Source: Anaerolineales bacterium (GTDB lineage: Bacteria > Chloroflexota > Anaerolineae > Anaerolineales > Villigracilaceae). Taken from it: a stretch of DNA of 6,206 nucleotides. Under the pieces are notes generated by a model that saw only the letters and a list, made by a program, of their open reading frames with translations, had not been told where the DNA came from and did no database searches. Below, one piece after another: positions 1 to 5,865 of the stretch; the first letter of the stretch is position 1; each line of letters starts with the position of its first letter. The position numbers and the translations under genes are program-made. Where the stretch lies: assembly GCA_029933275.1 (NCBI GenBank), contig JAOZOM010000105.1:1-6206 (forward strand). The letters are read 5' to 3'.

Positions 1-77
1 AAGTTTATTTGCGCTTGTTTTTTGCCAACCCACAAATTCTGTTAGAACTAGGTTTTTTTATCCCCCAATTACTTATT

Positions 78-995
78 ATGCTCCATATTCGCTCTCTCAA
101 CGAACTTTCATTGCAAAAAACTTGGCTCACAATCGGCGTTTTTGACGGCGTTCATCGTGGGCATCAAGAAATAATTCGCGCACTTGCTTTGGGCGCGAAA
201 AAACATCAAGCTACGTCTCTTGTGATTAGCTTTTACCCACATCCCGCTGCGATTTTGGGGAAACGCGCCAAAGTAAAATACCTCACCCTTCCCGAAGAAA
301 AAGCAGAAATTTTCGCTAATTTAGGGGTAGATTTTTTTCTCACACATCCTTTTAACCTAGAAATTGCTACTCTCTCCGCCAAAGATTTCATGGCAAAAAT
401 TCAAGCGCACGTTAAATTAGAAAAACTTCTGATTGGATATGATTTCGCACTGGGAAAAAACCGTCAAGGCGATGCTGCTTATCTAGCGGATTTGGGAAAC
501 GAAGCTGGGTATGCGCTACAAAAATTTGACTCCTTTTTAGCGGGAGATGCGGCAATCTCCTCCAGCCGTGTCCGAGATGCGCTCGTGAATGGACGCGTGC
601 GCGATGCTCATCAACTTTTGGGGCGACCTTATGCCTTGCGCGGCTCCGTCATCCGCGGCGATGGGCGGGGACGCAAAATCAATGTCCCGACCGCCAATAT
701 CCAAGTTCACCCTGAAAAAATTATTCCGAAAAATGGAGTCTATGTCTGTTGGGCGATTCTGCGTGGAGAAAAATACCGCGCCCTCACCAATATCGGCATC
801 CGCCCGACCTTTACGCCAGATAAAGAAGAAGCAAATATCGAAGTCCATATCCTCGATTTTCACGAAGAAATTTATGGCAAAGAACTGAAATTGGATTTCA
901 TCTCCTATTTACGCGACGAGAAGAAATTCGGCTCAGTAGATGAATTGCTCAACCAAATAGCGGAAGATATAAAGAAGGCAAAAGTGATATTATAG
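78..995 (+). CDS. ribF: Bifunctional riboflavin kinase / FAD synthetase RibF (305 aa)
   Basis: RibF phosphorylates riboflavin to FMN and adenylylates FMN to FAD in the cytoplasm. The N-terminal nucleotidyltransferase domain shows GVFDGVHRGHQ (about residues 20-30, the HxGH-type site), FYPHP (53-57) and GYDFALGKNRQGD (120-132). The bridge ISSSRVRDAL (160-169) and LLGRPY lead into the riboflavin kinase domain, which has the PTAN motif (204-207), NIGIRPTF (238-245), the probable catalytic Glu255 in IEVHILDF, and the typical C-terminal YLRDEKKF. Where many RibF proteins have a GFPTAN-like stretch, this one reads NVPTAN. I chose ATG 78 because it gives the usual family length of about 305 residues; an in-frame TTG at 9 would add 23 hydrophobic residues foreign to the family. 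No clear Shine-Dalgarno precedes ATG 78, and bases 1-77 show no convincing promoter. thyX follows after 64 bases. The assignment is secure; the exact start is less so. Confidence 0.95.
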   Translation: MLHIRSLNELSLQKTWLTIGVFDGVHRGHQEIIRALALGAKKHQATSLVISFYPHPAAILGKRAKVKYLTLPEEKAEIFANLGVDFFLTHPFNLEIATLSAKDFMAKIQAHVKLEKLLIGYDFALGKNRQGDAAYLADLGNEAGYALQKFDSFLAGDAAISSSRVRDALVNGRVRDAHQLLGRPYALRGSVIRGDGRGRKINVPTANIQVHPEKIIPKNGVYVCWAILRGEKYRALTNIGIRPTFTPDKEEANIEVHILDFHEEIYGKELKLDFISYLRDEKKFGSVDELLNQIAEDIKKAKVIL

Positions 996-1000
996 GGGGA

Positions 1001-1058
1001 ACGTATTTCCGTATTTCATACAAAAGACTTCGCGTTCTTCGTGTCTTGGCGGTTTCAA
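1001..1058. repeat. Short repeat-like intergenic tract before thyX
   Basis: Nearly the whole ribF-thyX gap is low-complexity and repeat-like. CGTATTTC occurs twice in perfect tandem (1002-1009 and 1010-1017). It is followed by a run of degenerate 8-10 base units, CTTCGCGTT, CTTCGTGT and CTTGGCGGTT (1028-1054). Tracts of the form CTTCGTGTCTTGGCGGTT are reminiscent of small dispersed intergenic repeats seen in several bacterial genomes; that is recollection and was not searched. The GGCGG at 1048-1052 lies 7 bases before the thyX ATG and may act as a weak ribosome binding site, so the repeat may supply translation initiation for thyX. Confidence 0.45.
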
Positions 1059-1059
1059 A

Positions 1060-2445
1060 ATGAAAAAACAAAAAATCTACCTTCTCTCCCCAAAAGAACT
1101 CTCCCCCGAAGTGATCGCGGTCACCTTTGCCAAAACTTCCCGTTCTCCCCTTAGCTTTAATGAAATTGCTGATGAACTCAGTGATGAATCCAGTGCCGAG
1201 TTTCACGAAAAATGGGTGGTCGGCTATGGTCATGCTTCGGTTGCCGAACATGCTGTTTTACATATTGCCATCGAAAATATCTCGCGGATGGCTATTGAGT
1301 GCATCGAATCGAATCGCCTCGCCTCCTATACCGAAAAATCCACCCGCTACCAAAAATGGGATAGCGATGCTTTCGTCACCCCGCCGGAACTAATTGGCGA
1401 CCCGCGTCAAGAAATCTACGAAGAGACCGTCAAAATGCTCTTCCAAACTTATGCGGATTCACTTCTCCCCACGCGTGCTATTATCCAAAAGAAAAACCCT
1501 CGCAAAGAAAATGAATCAGACGCGGCATGGGATCGCCGAATCCGCGCCAAATATGTTGATGCTTGCCGATTCCTGCTTCCGGCGGCTTCCCTTGCCAATG
1601 TCGGCATGACTGCTAACGCTCGCGTTCTTGAGAGTGCCATTCGTAAAATGCTCTCGCATCCCCTCCAAGAAGTGCGTCAAATTGGAGAAGAGATTAAAAA
1701 AGTAGCCCAAGCCGAAGTCCCCACCCTTGTCAAATATGCGGACGCAAGCCCCTACCTCCGAAATTTTTCGCAATACGCGATAGGGAAAACGAAAAACACT
1801 TCATCTACTTCCTCTTCCTGTCAACTTATAGATTTTGACCCTGCCGCTGAAAACAAAATTCTATCCGCTGCGTTCTATCGTTTTGGCGAAAGTTCCTTTG
1901 CAAATTCTCTTGCGTATATCCAAAACCTAAGTAAAGCCAAACGCGCCCAACTCGCAGAAAAACTACTCGGTAGCATGAGCCGCTTCGATATTCCCCTCCG
2001 CGAATTCGAATATAGCCATTACACTTTCGACTTAATCATGGATCAAGGCGCGTATTTCGAGTTCAAACGTCATCGTATGATGACCCAAAGTCCGCAAAAT
2101 TTAACGGTCAACCTCGGATATGCCACCCCCAGCCTACTCGCGGAGGCAGGCTTTGAGTCGCGTTATATCGCCGCGATGGATGCCGCCGCCGAAGCCTATC
2201 ATCAAATCGGCGACCCGCATCTCGCCGCGTATCTTGTCCCCAACGGATTTAATCGGCGGGTTCTTGCATCTTTCAATTTGCGCGAAGCCTACCATTTTTG
2301 CCAATTGCGCGCCGCCAAAAACGCGCATTTTTCCATTCGTAAAATCGCCCGTCAAATTTACGCTGAAATCTCAAAATATCATCCCCTTTTGGCGAAATAT
2401 ATGCGCCTCCCCGCAGAAGAAACATGGCAGCAGCATTTGAAATAA
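1060..2445 (+). CDS. thyX: Two-domain FAD-dependent thymidylate synthase, ThyX family (461 aa)
   Basis: ThyX converts dUMP to dTMP using methylene-tetrahydrofolate, NADPH and FAD. Ordinary ThyX is about 220-250 residues; this is twice that. The N-terminal half (about 1-230) has GHASVAEHAVLHI (57-69), NISRMA and SNRLASYTEKSTRY (84-97), which aligns with the signature RHRxxSxNExSxRY, then LLP and a C-terminal SHPLQEVRQ helix. A Ser/Thr-rich linker (about 236-254) joins it to the C-terminal half. That half has EFEYSHYTFDLI (315-326), KRHRMMTQSPQNL (336-348), a YLVPNG segment and LRAAKNAHFSIR (416-427). The first half keeps S..E.S.RY but lacks RH of RHR; the second keeps RHR but lacks the rest. 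ThyX active sites form between subunits, so the fusion may make one composite site type. Membership of the family is clear; activity is inferred. Its end overlaps the lipoprotein gene by 22 bases. Confidence 0.85.
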   Translation: MKKQKIYLLSPKELSPEVIAVTFAKTSRSPLSFNEIADELSDESSAEFHEKWVVGYGHASVAEHAVLHIAIENISRMAIECIESNRLASYTEKSTRYQKWDSDAFVTPPELIGDPRQEIYEETVKMLFQTYADSLLPTRAIIQKKNPRKENESDAAWDRRIRAKYVDACRFLLPAASLANVGMTANARVLESAIRKMLSHPLQEVRQIGEEIKKVAQAEVPTLVKYADASPYLRNFSQYAIGKTKNTSSTSSSCQLIDFDPAAENKILSAAFYRFGESSFANSLAYIQNLSKAKRAQLAEKLLGSMSRFDIPLREFEYSHYTFDLIMDQGAYFEFKRHRMMTQSPQNLTVNLGYATPSLLAEAGFESRYIAAMDAAAEAYHQIGDPHLAAYLVPNGFNRRVLASFNLREAYHFCQLRAAKNAHFSIRKIARQIYAEISKYHPLLAKYMRLPAEETWQQHLK

Positions 2446-3347
2446 TCCTTCTCCTCCTTTTTTTTGGATTAACCGCCTGCGCCCCTCAAGCGGATGTGGA
2501 ACCGCTCCGCGCGCCGACTTCGGCTGGGTCATTGCAACCTTATCAATCTCCTGTCCCCAGCGAGATTTCGCTTCCGCCTACCCCAGCACCAACCGAGATC
2601 CCGCTCCCTTCGCCGACCCCGCATCTCTACAAAATCGCCAAAGGGGATACGATGGGTGGCATCGCCCTCAACTTTGGGATTAGTACCGAAGCCCTGATCG
2701 CGGCAAATCCCGATATTTCTCCCTCGGCGATGTCTGTCGGGCAAGAGCTACGCATCCCGGACGATGACGTGCCGCTCGTTCTCGCTACTGTCGAGCCGCT
2801 CCCACTCGAAATTGCCTCGCCCGATTGTTATCCCACTCTTAGCGGCGGGATATGGTGTTTTATCTCCGTTTATAACGGGACAGGGGAAATCGCCGAGAGT
2901 GTTTCGGCAGAAATTAGCCTTTATGATAGCGAAGGAAAACGCCTCGCCAAAAAAACCGCATTCCCGCTCGTAGACCAGCTTCCCGCCGATGAGCGATTCG
3001 CGTTGCTTGCCTTTTTTCCCGACACATCGGCAAATGTGACCGCGTATGCTATTTTGCTCACCGCTCTCCCCGTTCCCGCAGAGGATGCGCGTTACCTTCC
3101 CGCTTCGTTGCGGAATGTGCTCACCAAACTTGCTTGGGATGGGTGTTCTGCAGAGATTAGTGGGGAGGTGGATGTCGAGGACGCATCCCGTTTTTGGGTG
3201 GTGGCAACAGCTTATGATGCGACTGGGAAGATTGTCGGCGCGCGGCGATGGGAATCGGTTTCGGGAGAGAAAGTGTTTGATTTAACGGTAGCAAGTTTGG
3301 GACATGCGATCGAATCTGTTGAGTTAATTGTCGAGGCGAAGCCCTAA
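2424..3347 (+). CDS. LysM-domain lipoprotein with FxLYD-like modules (307 aa)
   Basis: This is a predicted exported, lipid-anchored envelope protein. A hydrophobic stretch (residues 6-15) ends in the lipobox LTAC with the lipidated Cys at 19. A Pro/Ser/Thr-rich linker (about 38-66) leads to a LysM domain (about 68-112: YKIAKGDTMGGIA, then LIAANPDI and LRIP), the family that binds peptidoglycan or other GlcNAc-containing glycans. Two beta-sandwich-like modules follow: one around 135-200 (with SLYDSEGKRL and the Cys pair 135/145) and one around 241-307 (with TAYDATGKIVG). Both resemble the FxLYD pattern. The signal peptide start MAAAFE has no Lys or Arg, which is unusual; no ATG, GTG or TTG lies upstream in frame before a stop. 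The start sits inside the thyX 3' end, so translation is probably coupled. Cargo or ligand is unknown. The coding strand changes from C-rich to G-rich around codon 233. Confidence 0.85.
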   Translation: MAAAFEIILLLLFFGLTACAPQADVEPLRAPTSAGSLQPYQSPVPSEISLPPTPAPTEIPLPSPTPHLYKIAKGDTMGGIALNFGISTEALIAANPDISPSAMSVGQELRIPDDDVPLVLATVEPLPLEIASPDCYPTLSGGIWCFISVYNGTGEIAESVSAEISLYDSEGKRLAKKTAFPLVDQLPADERFALLAFFPDTSANVTAYAILLTALPVPAEDARYLPASLRNVLTKLAWDGCSAEISGEVDVEDASRFWVVATAYDATGKIVGARRWESVSGEKVFDLTVASLGHAIESVELIVEAKP

Positions 3348-3365
3348 GGTGAATCATCTACCTTA
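3345..3365 (+). other. Weak hairpin over the lipoprotein stop codon
   Basis: TAAGGT (3345-3350) can pair with ACCTTA (3360-3365) across a 9-base loop, with the stop codon TAA forming the first bases of the stem. There is no T-tract directly after it, so it is a poor intrinsic terminator. Transcripts from ribF-thyX-lipoprotein may therefore continue into the next unit. It could also be chance. Confidence 0.25.
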
Positions 3366-3386
3366 CAGGAGTGAAAAGCCTTTTGT

Positions 3387-3415
3387 TTGACGCATCCTTT
3401 TCTAGGATGTATAAT
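3387..3415 (+). promoter_or_regulatory. Strong sigma70-type promoter for the DUF4388-GTPase-hydrolase unit
   Basis: A -35 box TTGACG (3387-3392, five of six to consensus) and a perfect -10 box TATAAT (3410-3415) are separated by exactly 17 bases. They lie in the intergenic gap, about 34 bases before the ATG at 3449. Transcription would start near 3421-3424, leaving a leader of roughly 25 bases that carries the ribosome binding site AAGGA (3438-3442). This is the best promoter in the window. Confidence 0.85.
3393..3409. promoter_or_regulatory. Candidate operator: inverted repeat filling the promoter spacer
   Basis: CATCCT (3393-3398) and AGGATG (3404-3409) are perfect inverted arms around a 5-base centre. 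They occupy exactly the 17-base spacer, abutting the -35 box on one side and the -10 box on the other. A dimeric regulator bound here would block polymerase or reshape the spacer. No regulator gene is visible in the window, so the operator role is inference. Confidence 0.4.
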
Positions 3416-3448
3416 CTTCCCGTTATCATCTTTTTTTAAGGAATTTTT

Positions 3449-4264
3449 ATGGCTCTAAATGGCAATCTTAGAGATTTTACAGTAACTCAACTGCTTAATT
3501 TGGTCAATCTGGCTAGCAAGACGGGGACGCTGGTGATTGAAGGTCCAAATGAAACCGCTGAGGTTTCGTTTCGCGAGGGCAAATTAGCGTATGCGATGAT
3601 TGGGCGCGAGAATGGCAGTTTGGCATCTATCTTGCATAAGGGGAAAAAATTAAGTACAAGCCAATACCGCTCGATTCAACAACGAGCTGGGCATGTAACC
3701 GATAAGGAATTAGGGCTACTTTTGATTAACGCCGGTTATCTCTCTCAAGAAGATATTTTGACGACATTGCAGAAAAGTTTTATGGGGGTGATGCGTGATT
3801 TATTTACTTGGGTAGAGGGTTTTTTTCGTTTTGAGAATAACAAGTTACCCCCTGACGATAAAATTAGCATTCGCCTTGATTTAGAGAATCTGATTATTGA
3901 AGGTTCTCGTCAGTTGCGTGAATGGGAACAGTTACAAGAAGAAATCCCCAGCCTTGAAATGGCATTAAAGTTTGCTGATCGCCCCGGTGCTAATTTGAAG
4001 AATGTCAATTTGAGTGTGGAAGAGTGGCGAGTTGTTTCGTATATTACGCCGAAAAATAAAATTAGCCAGATTGCGAAAGCGACAAAAATGGATGATATGG
4101 AAATTCGCCGTATCGTTTATGGCTTGATTCAAGCGGGTTTGGTTGAGATTACCCGACCTGAGGGCGCGAAGCCTAAGTTGGCGAAGGATATGTTCCCAAC
4201 GCAGGATAAAGTTGAGCAAAAATCTTTGATCAATCGTCTTATTAATCGAATTGGCAATATTTAA
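3449..4264 (+). CDS. PATAN/DUF4388-domain protein (271 aa)
   Basis: The N-terminal half matches the DUF4388 (PATAN) family: NGNLRDFTVTQLLNLVNLA (4-22), TGTLVIEG followed by VSFREGKLAYA (39-49), then LGLLLINAGYLSQEDI (88-103) and a segment ending in WVEGFFRFENNKLP (121-134). PATAN domains occur in signalling proteins such as cyanobacterial PatA and are thought to mediate protein interactions. A linker helix rich in Glu and Gln (about 150-172) leads to a region resembling a winged helix (about 188-236: EEWRVVSYI, then ISQIAKATKMD and GLIQAGLVEI). The C-terminus ends in a basic amphipathic helix (258-269). There is no signal peptide or membrane segment, so it is probably cytosolic. The start is supported by AAGGA six bases upstream of the ATG. 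The Ras-like GTPase follows after 29 bases, which suggests this is its partner or effector. The molecular function is unknown. Confidence 0.88.
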   Translation: MALNGNLRDFTVTQLLNLVNLASKTGTLVIEGPNETAEVSFREGKLAYAMIGRENGSLASILHKGKKLSTSQYRSIQQRAGHVTDKELGLLLINAGYLSQEDILTTLQKSFMGVMRDLFTWVEGFFRFENNKLPPDDKISIRLDLENLIIEGSRQLREWEQLQEEIPSLEMALKFADRPGANLKNVNLSVEEWRVVSYITPKNKISQIAKATKMDDMEIRRIVYGLIQAGLVEITRPEGAKPKLAKDMFPTQDKVEQKSLINRLINRIGNI

Positions 4265-4280
4265 TTTATCATTTTTTATT

Positions 4281-4285
4281 GAGGA
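4281..4285 (+). promoter_or_regulatory. Ribosome binding site deciding the GTPase start
   Basis: GAGGA lies 8 bases before the ATG at 4294. It favours that ATG over the in-frame TTG at 4279, which overlaps the site itself and would place no ribosome binding site upstream. Confidence 0.7.
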
Positions 4286-4293
4286 TAGAGCTT

Positions 4294-4833
4294 ATGCAAA
4301 CAGTCAAGATGGTGGTTACAGGTCCCTTTAGCTCTGGGAAGACAGAGTTTATTGGTTCGGTGAGCGAAATTGATGTTGTCGCGACAGAGCGTAAAATTAC
4401 TGGGGCTGGGGAAAAGGAAATTAAAGATGCAACCACAGTTGCGATGGACTTTGGGCGTATCACGGTGGATGAAGACCTTGTGCTTTATCTCTTCGGAACA
4501 CCGGGACAAAAACGCTTCGATTTTATGTGGGAAATTCTCTCAGAGGGGATGTTAGGCTTTATCGTGATGATTGATAGTGCTAGACCTGAGACTTTCCGCG
4601 AAGCTCGTAGCATTTTACAAACATTTCGCGCTTATGCTCCTACGCCTTATGTCGTTGCCGCGAATAAACAGGATGTGGATGATGCGTGGGAACTTGAAGA
4701 TATGCGTAACGCGCTTCGCTTGGATCCAAAAGTCAAGTTGCTGCCTTGTGTTGCTACTGATTTGAAATCAGTAAAAGATGTTCTTTTAGAATTACTCTAT
4801 AGCATTTTGGCTGAAATGGAAACCGGGGGATAG
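4294..4833 (+). CDS. Small Ras-like GTPase of the MglA/COG2229 type (179 aa)
   Basis: This is a single-domain cytosolic GTP-binding switch protein. All G motifs are visible: P-loop GPFSSGKT (10-17), switch I with TT at 47-48 before VAMDFG, G3 as LFGTPGQKRF (66-75), G4 NKQD (124-127) and G5 VATD (153-156). In G3 the Asp of DxxG is replaced by Gly, as is common in prokaryotic GTPases of this group, while the Gln matching Ras Gln61 is kept. There is no lipidation motif or membrane segment. It sits between the PATAN protein and the hydrolase, sharing their promoter. Prokaryotic relatives such as MglA usually work with a Roadblock/LC7 protein as GTPase activator, but none is encoded here; the PATAN protein may take a regulatory or effector role. 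Family assignment is strong; the process controlled is unknown. Confidence 0.92.
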   Translation: MQTVKMVVTGPFSSGKTEFIGSVSEIDVVATERKITGAGEKEIKDATTVAMDFGRITVDEDLVLYLFGTPGQKRFDFMWEILSEGMLGFIVMIDSARPETFREARSILQTFRAYAPTPYVVAANKQDVDDAWELEDMRNALRLDPKVKLLPCVATDLKSVKDVLLELLYSILAEMETGG

Positions 4834-4850
4834 TCCTCCTATTGGTAGGA
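4834..4850 (+). promoter_or_regulatory. Ribosome binding site of the hydrolase gene, within a small hairpin
   Basis: AGGA (4847-4850) lies 5 bases before the GTG at 4856 and sets that start. TCCT (4834-4837), directly after the GTPase stop codon, is complementary to it, and C4839 can pair with G4845. A ribosome ending on the GTPase message would cover the TCCT arm and free the site, which would couple translation of the two genes. The stem is short and has one mismatch. Confidence 0.4.
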
Positions 4851-4855
4851 TTCTT

Positions 4856-5653
4856 GTGTCATCAATTACAACAGATCAAGGGATTGTTCATTATGAAGTC
4901 TATGGCCGCGGTCGTCCTGTAATTCTTTTACATGGTTGGCTGGGTTCATGGGGGCTATGGCAGGAAACGATGGCGTATTTGGGACGTTATTATCGTACCT
5001 ACGCACTCGATTTTTGGGGATTTGGGGAGTCGGGAAAAAAACGCGAAACCTATGCGGTACAGGATTTTGTTAGTTTAGTTGACCAATTTATGGAGCATTT
5101 GGGTATTATGCGCGCACCGCTGGTTGGGCATAGCATGGGCGGGACAGTGAGTCTTTCTGTCGCATTGGCGCATCCCGACCGCGTGAGCAAAGTGGTGGTG
5201 ATCGGTTCTCCGATTGTCGGCTCATCTTTGGCTTGGCCCCTCAAACTTTCGGGAAATCGCTCGATTGCGTTTATGCTTTTCAATGCGATGTGGGCGTTTC
5301 GTTTGGGAATGCGCATCGCCTCGCCTTTTATCAGCCGTGATCCGCGTTTCCCCGAAATGATGGATAAAGACCTTTCGAGAACAACACTTGAATCATTCCT
5401 GCTGAGTATTGCTTCTTTGCATCGTACCGATTTACGCCCGATGCTTTCCGAGATACAAATCCCCGCGATGGGGATGTTTGGTGCTTTGGATAATATCGTT
5501 AGTCCCAAGGAATGGCAACCTATGCTGGAAGGAATTCCCACCGCGCGTATAGAGAGGTTTGACAACGCGGGGCATTTCATTATGTTAGATGAACCTGATT
5601 TGTTTACAGAAAAGTTGAAAAGTTTTCTGGATGACGAATCGGAAAATGTGTAA
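4856..5653 (+). CDS. Alpha/beta-hydrolase fold enzyme (265 aa)
   Basis: This is a cytosolic serine hydrolase of the alpha/beta fold, of normal length for the family. It has the oxyanion-loop motif LLHGWLGSWGLW (24-35), LDFWGFGESG (51-60), the nucleophile elbow VGHSMGG (90-96) with Ser93, the acid Asp212 in GALDNIVS, and the catalytic His240 in NAGHFIML. A helical cap occupies about 125-190. The complete Ser-Asp-His triad argues for an active enzyme. Substrate cannot be read from sequence; esterases, lactonases and C-C hydrolases share this pattern. The GTG start at 4856 is supported by AGGA 5 bases upstream and begins 22 bases after the GTPase stop, so it is the third gene of that unit. A hairpin repeat begins at its stop codon and the terminator follows within 75 bases. 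Confidence 0.92.
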   Translation: MSSITTDQGIVHYEVYGRGRPVILLHGWLGSWGLWQETMAYLGRYYRTYALDFWGFGESGKKRETYAVQDFVSLVDQFMEHLGIMRAPLVGHSMGGTVSLSVALAHPDRVSKVVVIGSPIVGSSLAWPLKLSGNRSIAFMLFNAMWAFRLGMRIASPFISRDPRFPEMMDKDLSRTTLESFLLSIASLHRTDLRPMLSEIQIPAMGMFGALDNIVSPKEWQPMLEGIPTARIERFDNAGHFIMLDEPDLFTEKLKSFLDDESENV

Positions 5654-5701
5654 AGCGTATTACGTATTCCAGAAAATTACGCAATACGCTTTACGCAATA
5701 C
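5652..5701. repeat. Inverted and direct repeat tract after the hydrolase gene
   Basis: AAAGCGTATTACGT (5652-5665) pairs with ACGCAATACGCTTT (5679-5692) at 13 of 14 positions, giving a long AT-leaning hairpin that starts within the hydrolase stop codon. TTACGCAATAC is also repeated directly at 5677-5687 and 5691-5701, a period of 14 bases. It lacks a T-tract, so it is not itself a classical terminator. It may be a dispersed intergenic repeat that also shields the mRNA 3' end. It shares CGTATT-type units with the tract before thyX. Confidence 0.6.
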
Positions 5702-5724
5702 AAGTAAATAGCTATAAACTTCCT

Positions 5725-5752
5725 CCCCTTATACGCAAGGGGTTTTTCTTTT
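5725..5752 (+). terminator. Rho-independent terminator of the DUF4388-GTPase-hydrolase unit
   Basis: CCCCTT (5725-5730) and AAGGGG (5737-5742) form a 6 bp stem with a 6-base loop, followed directly by TTTTTCTTTT. The T-tract is only on the + strand side, so it terminates rightward transcription. It closes the unit that begins at the 3387-3415 promoter. Confidence 0.82.
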
Positions 5753-5865
5753 CTCCTAGACATCGTGCGGTTTTCAAGCCTCCTCTTCAGCAATTCCAAA
5801 TATAACAAGATATAATTTATCCGATATAAAAAAGCTGTCTGTGATATTCTTGGGAGATGAAAAGT
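5753..5865. other. AT-rich intergenic stretch, no gene seen
   Basis: I see no supportable gene here. The hexamer ATATAA occurs at 5800-5805, 5810-5815 and 5824-5829, including a TATAAT at 5811-5816, but no well-placed -35 box accompanies it on the + strand. It could hold a weak promoter or simply be AT-rich spacer. Confidence 0.4.

Noticed and set aside
22..48. Possible promoter TTGCCA/TAGAAC before ribF
   Set aside because: The spacer is only 15 bases and the -10 box matches four of six positions, too weak to call.
9..77. TTG at 9 as an earlier start of ribF
   Set aside because: It adds 23 hydrophobic residues not expected in RibF. ATG 78 gives the normal length and begins shortly before the conserved N-terminal strand.
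3371..3384. AAAAGCCTTTT as a terminator for the first gene set
   Set aside because: It is only a 4 bp A/T stem with a 3-base loop, not stable enough, and it lies just upstream of the next promoter's -35 box.
4294..4833. Gly in place of Asp in the GTPase G3 motif as a sign of inactivation
   Set aside because: GTPGQ instead of DxxGQ is common in this group of prokaryotic GTPases, and all other nucleotide-binding motifs are intact.
5050..5580. 176-codon open frame on the minus strand
   Set aside because: It lies wholly antisense to the alpha/beta hydrolase, which has a complete catalytic triad and conserved motifs. The antisense translation shows no recognisable domain.
5712..5777. 21-residue minus-strand frame with AGGAGG upstream
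   Set aside because: The AGGAGG is only one base from the TTG start, and the frame runs through the terminator hairpin.
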